Of a stretch of DNA of 8,920 bases, positions 1-7,723 are shown piece by piece. The position numbers were made by a program, and so were the translations under genes. The stretch's first letter is position 1. Each line of letters begins with the position of its first letter. The notes below the pieces were generated by a model. That model did no database searches. It was not told where the DNA came from and was given only the letters and a program-made list of their open reading frames with translations. Source of the stretch: an uncultured Oscillospiraceae bacterium (GTDB lineage: Bacteria; Bacillota; Clostridia; Oscillospirales; Acutalibacteraceae); contig CABQCM010000030.1 in the NCBI GenBank assembly GCA_902462665.1, positions 1 through 8,920 of the forward strand, read 5' to 3'.

Positions 1-10
1 CACAAAAAAC

Positions 11-3550
<3,540 letters not shown>

Positions 3551-3640
3551 TTGCCCGCCGCAAAGCGGTCATACAAGGCATTCCTCCGGCGGGCGCAATG
3601 CCGTCCGCCGGGGTTTCATCCGGCTGGGGGAGCGGTTTTG
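3551..3640 (+). promoter_or_regulatory. nifJ-gap spacer with competing hairpins (possible attenuator or processing site)
   Basis: Starting at the base after the nifJ stop codon, three mutually complementary segments occur. Segment A is GCCCGCCG at 3553-3560. Segment B is CCGGCGGGC at 3586-3594. Segment C is CCGCCGG at 3605-3611. A can pair with B (8 bp, 26-nt loop) or B with C (7 bp, 12-nt loop), but not both. C is followed only by a short GGTTTC. A further weak stem at 3620-3635 (CCG-CT with AG-CGG, one bulged base) is followed by TTTT. None is a textbook terminator. I see no convincing promoter before gap in the spacer, so partial read-through from nifJ, or an atypical promoter, is possible. 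The pairing is seen in the sequence; any regulatory role is inference. Confidence 0.4.
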
Positions 3641-3709
3641 TCTGGACTCATGTTCCAGCGCACGGCACGTCCCACCGGCAGGACAATAGAAAAATAGGAG
3701 GCATTTACT

Positions 3710-4723
3710 ATGGTAAAAGTAGCAATCAACGGTTTCGGCCGCATTGGCCGTCTCGCATTCCGTCAGATGTTCGGCGCGGAGGGGTATGAGATCGTTGCCA
3801 TCAACGATTTGACCGACGCGAAAATGCTCGCTCACCTGCTCAAGTACGATTCCTCGCAGGGCCGCTATGCCAAGGGCGACACCGTCGTGGCGAAGGACAA
3901 TTCCATCATCGTGGACGGTAAGGAAATCACCATCTACGCGCAGAAGAACCCCGAGGATCTGCCCTGGGGCGAGCTGGGCGTCGACGTTGTCCTCGAGTGC
4001 ACCGGCTTCTTCGCTTCCAAGGAGAAGGCTTCGGCCCACATTAAGGCTGGTGCGAAGAAGGTTGTTATTTCGGCTCCCGCCGGCAACGACCTGCCCACCG
4101 TCGTTTACAGCGTAAACGAAAATGTCCTGACCAAGGACGATACCGTTATTTCGGCCGCTTCCTGCACCACCAACTGCCTGGCTCCCATGGCTGCGACTCT
4201 GAATAAGTACGCTCCCATCGTCAGCGGCATCATGACCACCGTTCACGCCTACACCGGCGACCAGATGGTTCTCGACGGCCCGCACCGCAAGGGCGACCTG
4301 CGCCGTGCCCGCGCTGCCGCCGCCAACATCGTTCCCAACTCGACCGGCGCCGCCAAGGCCATCGGCCTGGTTATCCCCGAGCTCAACGGCAAGCTGATCG
4401 GCTCGGCCCAGCGCGTCCCCGTGACCACCGGCTCCACCACCATCCTGGTGGCCGTGGTGAAGGGCAAGGACGTCACCGTCGACGGCATCAACGCCGCGAT
4501 GAAGGCCGCTTCCAGCGCTTCCTTCGGTTATACCGAGGAGCCCCTGGTTTCCTCCGACATTGTCGGCATCACCTATGGTTCGCTGTTTGACGCAACCCAG
4601 ACCATGGTGACCAAGATTGACGACGACACCTATCAGGTGCAGGTCGTTTCCTGGTACGACAATGAGAACTCCTACACCAGCCAGATGGTTCGCACCATCA
4701 AATACTTCGCCGAGCTTGGCTAA
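3710..4723 (+). CDS. gap: Glyceraldehyde-3-phosphate dehydrogenase, NAD-dependent type
   Basis: This cytoplasmic glycolytic enzyme oxidises and phosphorylates glyceraldehyde 3-phosphate to 1,3-bisphosphoglycerate with NAD+. At 337 residues it is full length. The N-terminal Rossmann motif NGFGRIG has glycines at 8, 10 and 13. Asp33-Leu34 in INDLTD is the pattern of NAD-preferring glycolytic enzymes rather than the NADP-linked biosynthetic form. The catalytic motif SAASCTTNCLAP places the nucleophile at Cys152, and HAYTGDQ gives the general base His179. RRARAAAANIVPNSTGAAKA is the conserved phosphate-site region. AGGAGG at 3696-3701 lies 8 nt before the ATG, which fixes the start. The gene follows nifJ by 159 bp in the same direction, shares its C/G-ending codon bias and ends just before a strong terminator. 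Product identity is secure. Confidence 0.98.
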   Translation: MVKVAINGFGRIGRLAFRQMFGAEGYEIVAINDLTDAKMLAHLLKYDSSQGRYAKGDTVVAKDNSIIVDGKEITIYAQKNPEDLPWGELGVDVVLECTGFFASKEKASAHIKAGAKKVVISAPAGNDLPTVVYSVNENVLTKDDTVISAASCTTNCLAPMAATLNKYAPIVSGIMTTVHAYTGDQMVLDGPHRKGDLRRARAAAANIVPNSTGAAKAIGLVIPELNGKLIGSAQRVPVTTGSTTILVAVVKGKDVTVDGINAAMKAASSASFGYTEEPLVSSDIVGITYGSLFDATQTMVTKIDDDTYQVQVVSWYDNENSYTSQMVRTIKYFAELG

Positions 4724-4734
4724 GTAAAAACAGC

Positions 4735-4771
4735 AAAACCACCCGTATCCATTGGATGCGGGTGGTTTTTT
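4735..4771 (+). terminator. Rho-independent terminator of gap
   Basis: The stem CCACCCGTATCC (4739-4750) pairs with GGATGCGGGTGG (4754-4765), 12 bp with one G-U pair and a 3-nt loop. AAAA precedes it and six T residues follow at 4766-4771. It begins 12 nt after the gap stop codon and closes the metabolic block. Confidence 0.93.
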
Positions 4772-4841
4772 GTATTCCCAAACCGGAATTCATAGACAAT
4801 GTGGAATATGGATCATTATATTAGAAAAAGTATAAAAGCGG

Positions 4842-4870
4842 TTGAAATTTCCAAATAATTTGCGTATAAT
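4842..4870 (+). promoter_or_regulatory. Sigma-A type promoter of the 304-residue membrane protein gene
   Basis: The -35 hexamer TTGAAA (4842-4847) is separated by exactly 17 bp from a perfect -10 TATAAT (4865-4870). The surroundings are AT-rich and lie between the gap terminator and the next start codon. Transcription would begin near 4877, giving a leader of about 25 nt that carries GAGGAG at 4891-4896. The gene is therefore expected to be transcribed on its own rather than from gap. Confidence 0.78.
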
Positions 4871-4902
4871 GTGATTGTAGAAAATATTTTGAGGAGCCAC
4901 AC

Positions 4903-5817
4903 ATGACGAAAAAAAGCGTTCGTATCTTAAAAAAGGTTTTGCTTGGGCTGCTTTGTTTTGCGGTCCTCCTTCTGACATCCAACGCAGTGGTCAACCGCAT
5001 GACGTTCAATCCGTATCGAGACCGGGAAGATACGTATGTTTTTCATGTTTTAACACAGCTGCTGTCACCGTCGGCTTCTTGTAGCTGGTTGGATCAGAAC
5101 AATCCGCATCGCTTTACTTGGTTCGGCGCCTATACTCAGAAGCTGATATTGGATCAATTCCCCGAACACAGTACGGGAGAAAGAACAACAGGCACTTTGG
5201 CATATCAAAGAGGGAAGCTGTCTTTCACCGATTATGACGACCGGCTGGGATTCGGGAGCCTCACCTACCGTCAGGATGTTTTTATGCAGGGGGCTTTTCA
5301 GAAAATTCAGGATGAGGATATCGACGCGCAAAAGCAGTACGAGGCTTGGTTTCGATTGGAGCAGCCGATGAACAGCGCCGAGTTTTCGGAGCATTATGGT
5401 TGGCTCTTAGACAATGAGAAGACGAGGCCGAACGGCAGCGGCTTGCTTTGGCTGGCGGTCAAAACAAGCCCGGATGCATCCGATTTATGCTTGGGTAGTA
5501 TGGGCAATCTCTCCGTTCATTATTTAAATAATCCTGTTTTCGGCACTCTGGATTATGATCATATGGATCTTATCGGGCGCGAAGAGGTGTTTCGTCAGGC
5601 CTTACAGTATCTGATTGACCGCCCGGGGGTAACGCAGGCATATCAGAAGAGCGGCTTGTACCCAGGCGGTGAGAATCTGGATTTCGAGCAAAGATTATCT
5701 TATATCGAACATCATGGAATACAGTATCTGGGGATGGTCGGCTATCTGCGGGGAGACGTTTTGTTATCGTTAAAAAATAGTGGTAATTTGAGCCTGATCA
5801 AACTGGTGGAACGATAA
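4903..5817 (+). CDS. Membrane-anchored protein of unknown function; weak resemblance to sigma-factor regulator C-terminal domains
   Basis: I do not recognise this 304-residue protein with certainty. A basic N-terminus (KK, RILKK) is followed by one hydrophobic segment at about residues 12-30. There is no lipobox, so it looks like a signal anchor with the remaining ~270 residues outside the cell. The soluble part has no obvious catalytic motif. The segment around 147-176 (AWFRLEQPMNSAEF, then LLWLAVKT) and the end (GIQYLGMVGYLRGDVLLSL) recall the pattern of the Sigma_reg_C domain of anti-sigma-like membrane proteins: a strand, a polar helix, a W-x-AV strand and a closing 'G..V.G' strand. This is from memory and weak. 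No sigma factor or zinc-finger anti-sigma segment is next to it. The start is supported by GAGGAG six bases upstream. Codon use is much less C/G-biased and GC is clearly lower than in nifJ and gap, suggesting low expression or later acquisition. It converges with the XRE gene. Confidence 0.82.
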   Translation: MTKKSVRILKKVLLGLLCFAVLLLTSNAVVNRMTFNPYRDREDTYVFHVLTQLLSPSASCSWLDQNNPHRFTWFGAYTQKLILDQFPEHSTGERTTGTLAYQRGKLSFTDYDDRLGFGSLTYRQDVFMQGAFQKIQDEDIDAQKQYEAWFRLEQPMNSAEFSEHYGWLLDNEKTRPNGSGLLWLAVKTSPDASDLCLGSMGNLSVHYLNNPVFGTLDYDHMDLIGREEVFRQALQYLIDRPGVTQAYQKSGLYPGGENLDFEQRLSYIEHHGIQYLGMVGYLRGDVLLSLKNSGNLSLIKLVER

Positions 5818-5844
5818 GTCCATCCCTCCCGTTCAACAGCAAAG

Positions 5845-5886
5845 AAAAAATCCCTCCTGCGTCATAGGATGCAGGAGGGATTTTTT
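5845..5886. terminator. Bidirectional intrinsic terminator shared by convergent genes
   Basis: A perfect stem of TCCCTCCTGC (5851-5860) and GCAGGAGGGA (5871-5880) is flanked by AAAAAA (5845-5850) and TTTTTT (5881-5886). Three more inner pairs (GTC with GAT, one G-U) leave a 4-nt loop. It therefore works on both strands. It ends the 304-residue protein gene on + and the XRE gene on -, whose TAA stop overlaps the T tract. Confidence 0.93.
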
Positions 5887-6118
5887 ATGGCAGTTTTTGA
5901 AACAAACGAGCCGGCGAAATTTTGAAATACTCGGTCATGTTAAAAATAATCTCTACAGTGAGCCGCTCGGGAAAGATTCCTTGTTCTAATTTATTATAGC
6001 TTCCAATCCCGATTCCCAAAATCTGCGCCATTTCCTGTTTGGATAGGTTGTGACATTTTCTAAGATGCGCAACGTTCACTAGGAACTGCTTTATTTCGGT
6101 TTCGATTTGCTCTCGCAT
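5885..6118 (-). CDS. XRE-family helix-turn-helix transcriptional regulator (small, single domain)
   Basis: This 77-residue protein is almost entirely one Cro/C1-type helix-turn-helix. Residues 17-70 contain the typical pattern: LRKCHNLSKQEMAQILGI (helices 1-2), GIGSYNKLEQG (recognition helix, about 37-47), then helices 4-5 ending in FKISPARLF. No second domain for ligand or protease contact is present, so it probably binds DNA as a dimer and acts as a simple repressor or autoregulator (inference). The start at 6118 is preceded by purine-rich RBS-like sequence (GGGAG close to the ATG, and AAGGGAG further upstream). It has its own predicted promoter with an inverted repeat over the -35 element. 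Its only close partner is the convergent membrane protein gene. The target is unknown; self-regulation is the best-supported guess. Confidence 0.88.
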   Translation of the reverse strand: MREQIETEIKQFLVNVAHLRKCHNLSKQEMAQILGIGIGSYNKLEQGIFPERLTVEIIFNMTEYFKISPARLFQKLP

Positions 6119-6144
6119 TATCTCCCACTCTCCCTTCTGCTTTT

Positions 6145-6174
6145 ATGATAAATCAAATTAATTTCAAACATCAA
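6145..6174 (-). promoter_or_regulatory. Predicted sigma-A promoter of the XRE gene
   Basis: On the - strand TTGATG (6174-6169) lies 18 bp before TATCAT (6150-6145), in an AT-rich stretch just upstream of the XRE start and downstream of the rubrerythrin terminator. The match is moderate in both boxes. The position makes it the only good candidate for this gene. Confidence 0.55.
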
Positions 6175-6183
6175 AAGTGATGT
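6168..6183. promoter_or_regulatory. Inverted repeat over the XRE -35 box, candidate operator
   Basis: ACATCA (6168-6173) and TGATGT (6178-6183) are perfect 6-bp arms around a 4-bp AAAG centre. The site covers the predicted -35 hexamer. Small XRE regulators commonly bind such short dyads on their own promoters, so this is a plausible autoregulatory operator. I saw no second copy near the + strand promoter at 4842-4870. Confidence 0.45.
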
Positions 6184-6218
6184 ATTGGATACTTGGGCCG
6201 CCGGATAAGGACACAACA

Positions 6219-6261
6219 TAAAAACTCCCCCGCCTTCCCAAACAGGGGAGGGCGGGGGAGT
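6219..6261 (-). terminator. Intrinsic terminator of the rubrerythrin gene
   Basis: ACTCCCCCGCC (6224-6234) and GGCGGGGGAGT (6251-6261) form a perfect 11-bp stem. It is prolonged by TTCCC (6235-6239) with GGGAG (6246-6250). On the - strand it is followed by TTTTTATG (A run at 6220-6224 on +). It lies about 40 nt after the rubrerythrin stop codon and isolates that unit from the XRE gene. Confidence 0.88.
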
Positions 6262-6303
6262 GTGCTTTCATGAGAGCGTTGTGCGCGGAGCGATACAATC
6301 CAC

Positions 6304-6840
6304 TCAATAATTCTGCGCGCGCATCTGGAAATAGGCCTTGGGATGGGCACAGACTGGGCACATCTCGGGGGCCTTGTCGCCGTAGTGGATGTGGCCGCAG
6401 TTCAGACAAATCCAGCAGACCTGCTGATCTTTCTGGAACACCTTGCCGTTGTCCACGTTGGCGGCGAGAGCGTTATAGCGTTCCTCGTGCTCCTTTTCAA
6501 TTTTGCCGACGGCCTCAAACAGGAAGGCAATCTTGTCAAAGCCCTCTTCCTTGGCCTCCTTGGCAAACTGAGCGTACATCTCGGTCCACTCGTACTTTTC
6601 GCCCGCGGCGGCGTCCTTGATATTTTCGGCCGTGCCGGGCACGCCGTCGTGGAGCAGCTTAAACCAGATTTTTGCGTGCTCCTTCTCGTTGTTGGCCGTC
6701 TCGTTAAAGATGTCGGCAATCTGCTGGTAACCTTCTTTTTTGGCCTGCGAGGCGTAGAAGGTATACTTGTTTCTTGCCTGCGACTCGCCCGCAAATGCGG
6801 CCATCAGGTTGGCTTGGGTTTTGCTTCCTTCGAGTTTCAT
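6304..6840 (-). CDS. rbr: Rubrerythrin (diiron peroxidase with C-terminal rubredoxin domain)
   Basis: Rubrerythrin is a cytoplasmic non-haem diiron protein that reduces hydrogen peroxide to water in anaerobes, taking electrons through its rubredoxin domain. The 178 residues show both parts. A ferritin-like four-helix domain spans about 1-135, with Glu19 (AGES), Glu52 and His55 (NEKEH), acidic helix-3 residues around 95-99 and IEKEH at 114-118. A rubredoxin-like domain has Cys145-LN-Cys148-G and Cys161-PV-Cys164. An extra Cys142 sits just before the first knuckle. It is slightly shorter than the ~190 residues of classical Desulfovibrio rubrerythrin. AGAGG lies 8 nt before the ATG. The gene is monocistronic, with a perfect-consensus promoter, an operator-like palindrome and its own terminator. 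This fits strong, stress-controlled expression protecting oxygen-sensitive enzymes such as the PFOR in this window. Confidence 0.96.
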   Translation of the reverse strand: MKLEGSKTQANLMAAFAGESQARNKYTFYASQAKKEGYQQIADIFNETANNEKEHAKIWFKLLHDGVPGTAENIKDAAAGEKYEWTEMYAQFAKEAKEEGFDKIAFLFEAVGKIEKEHEERYNALAANVDNGKVFQKDQQVCWICLNCGHIHYGDKAPEMCPVCAHPKAYFQMRAQNY

Positions 6841-6865
6841 ACAATCAACCTCTTTCTACAATATG

Positions 6866-6917
6866 ATAGGAAACCGGCCGGCAAAAGCTTACTGGCCGTA
6901 TACCATCGCTTTCCTAT
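6866..6917 (-). promoter_or_regulatory. Inverted repeat / stem-loop in the rubrerythrin leader
   Basis: ATAGGAAA (6866-6873) and TTTCCTAT (6910-6917) are perfect 8-bp inverted arms 36 nt apart. On the - strand transcript, CGGCC and GGCCG inside the arms can also pair, giving a branched or bulged stem-loop in the roughly 90-nt untranslated leader. It resembles no riboswitch I know. It could stabilise the mRNA or be incidental. Confidence 0.4.
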
Positions 6918-6938
6918 AATAGTAATTATTACTATTAT
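6916..6938. promoter_or_regulatory. 23-bp palindromic operator, Fur/PerR-like, at the rubrerythrin promoter
   Basis: Two perfect 11-bp arms, ATAATAGTAAT (6916-6926) and ATTACTATTAT (6928-6938), surround a single central base at 6927. The inner 7-1-7 part, TAGTAAT-n-ATTACTA, closely resembles the 7-1-7 boxes of Fur-family repressors (Fur TGATAATnATTATCA, PerR TTATAATnATTATAA). It overlaps the last bases of the -10 box and spans the expected transcription start near 6930, the ideal place for a repressor. Which Fur-family member binds is inference; PerR is favoured because rubrerythrin is a peroxide-defence gene. Confidence 0.75.
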
Positions 6939-6965
6939 TATATTGGGCTTGGTACAATTTGTCAA
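6937..6965 (-). promoter_or_regulatory. Perfect-consensus sigma-A promoter of rbr
   Basis: On the - strand TTGACA (6965-6960) is followed after exactly 17 bp by TATAAT (6942-6937). Both hexamers and the spacing are the ideal sigma-A/sigma-70 consensus. Such a promoter would be very strong unless repressed, consistent with the operator-like palindrome placed directly on its start site. Confidence 0.9.
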
Positions 6966-7019
6966 GAGTTATTGTATGTGGTTTACCTGAAAATATGTGG
7001 GCATTCAATCAGAATACCC

Positions 7020-7055
7020 AAAAAATCGCAGGGCAGCCGGACGTTACGCCTTGCG
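7020..7055 (-). terminator. Probable intrinsic terminator of the ktrB-ktrA operon
   Basis: On the - strand CGCAAGGC (7055-7048) pairs with GCCCTGCG (7034-7027) with one A-C mismatch, closing a 13-nt loop, and is followed by A and six T residues (7025-7020). The 5' arm overlaps the last codons of ktrA. The stem is modest, but position and T tract fit a terminator. Confidence 0.55.
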
Positions 7056-7694
7056 GGTGAATTTGACCAAATCCTCCGACCGGCCGAACACGAGCAGATG
7101 CTCCCCCTCGCTGAAAACATAACCGGCCTGAATGATAGGCTGAATCTGTTCTCCGCGCTTGACGGCCAGGATGCTGACGTTAAACTTGGCGCGTACATCC
7201 ACCTGAGCAATGGTCTTGCCCACCCAGCTTTCCCGCACGGGGGTTTCAATGATGCTGTAGTTCTCGGTCAAATCAAAATAGTCGAACACCTGGTTGGCGT
7301 TGAGCCGCTTTGCCATCTGCTCGCCCCGTTGTTTTTCGGGATAAACCACCTCGTCGGCCCCGTTGCGGGCGAGGAACTTCGCGTGAATATCCCGCCCCGC
7401 CTTGGAGATAACGTGGCGCGCGCCCAACTCCTTGAGCTGCAGGGTAACCTCGAGCGACGCCTCAAAATTGCTGCTCAGGCATACCACGCAGTAATCAAAG
7501 TTACGCACTCCCAGCGAGCGAAGTACGGCGCTTTTGGTGCAGTCGCCAATTTGGGCGCTGGTGACGTGAGGGGCAATGCGTTCCACCTCGGCTTCGTTGA
7601 TATCGACCGCGAGAACCTCGTTGCCCAGCCGGGAAAATTCCATGGCCAGATGGCGACCAAACCGGCCAAGGCCGATGACAAGCATGGATTTCAT
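7044..7694 (-). CDS. ktrA: KtrA/TrkA-type RCK regulatory subunit of a potassium uptake system
   Basis: This cytoplasmic protein forms a ring on the membrane K+ channel subunit and gates it in response to bound nucleotide (ATP/ADP or NAD(H)) in this family. The 216 residues contain an N-terminal RCK_N Rossmann domain, with GLGRFG at 8-13 and an acidic residue (Asp31, AVDIN) at the end of the second strand. An RCK_C (TrkA_C) domain follows from about residue 137 to the end, finishing in VFSEGEHLLVFGRSEDL. Length is normal for KtrA (~220) and half that of Proteobacterial TrkA. I start at the ATG at 7694 (MKSMLVIGLG). A TTG two codons upstream at 7700 is also in frame. Its gene follows the channel gene after a 29-nt gap, so the two are almost certainly one operon. 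Confidence 0.94.
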   Translation of the reverse strand: MKSMLVIGLGRFGRHLAMEFSRLGNEVLAVDINEAEVERIAPHVTSAQIGDCTKSAVLRSLGVRNFDYCVVCLSSNFEASLEVTLQLKELGARHVISKAGRDIHAKFLARNGADEVVYPEKQRGEQMAKRLNANQVFDYFDLTENYSIIETPVRESWVGKTIAQVDVRAKFNVSILAVKRGEQIQPIIQAGYVFSEGEHLLVFGRSEDLVKFTRKA

Positions 7695-7705
7695 AAGCAA
7701 AAATA

Positions 7706-7712
7706 CTCCTTT
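7706..7712 (-). promoter_or_regulatory. Ribosome binding site of ktrA, placed between ktrB stop and ktrA start
   Basis: AAAGGAG on the - strand lies within the 29-nt ktrB-ktrA gap. It is 11 nt from the ATG at 7694 and 5 nt from the in-frame TTG at 7700. Spacing alone cannot decide. I favour the ATG because it is the stronger codon and gives the usual family N-terminus. Confidence 0.6.
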
Positions 7713-7723
7713 ATGATAATTCG

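Noticed and set aside
3642..3658. Short inverted repeat CTGGA-7-TCCAG upstream of gap, considered as a regulator operator
   Set aside because: Arms of 5 bp are expected by chance, no promoter hexamers are placed around it, and it resembles no regulator site I recognise.
3569..4285. Open frame of 238 codons on the - strand opposite the start of gap
   Set aside because: It is antisense to the well-supported gap coding region and the hairpin spacer, with no recognisable domain.
4903..5817. Lipoprotein assignment for the 304-residue protein because of a Cys at about residue 18
   Set aside because: The residues before the Cys (L-L-L) do not fit a lipobox, which needs a small residue at -1, and the Cys lies inside the hydrophobic core.
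6219..6261. GC-rich hairpin considered as bidirectional terminator or a small RNA
   Set aside because: The + strand side is followed by TGTGCTTTCA without a T run, so it supports termination only on the - strand; no separate promoter for an RNA is visible.
6343..6990. Open frame of 215 codons on the + strand opposite rubrerythrin
   Set aside because: It covers the whole antisense of a confident rubrerythrin gene plus its promoter; no independent RBS or domain is apparent.
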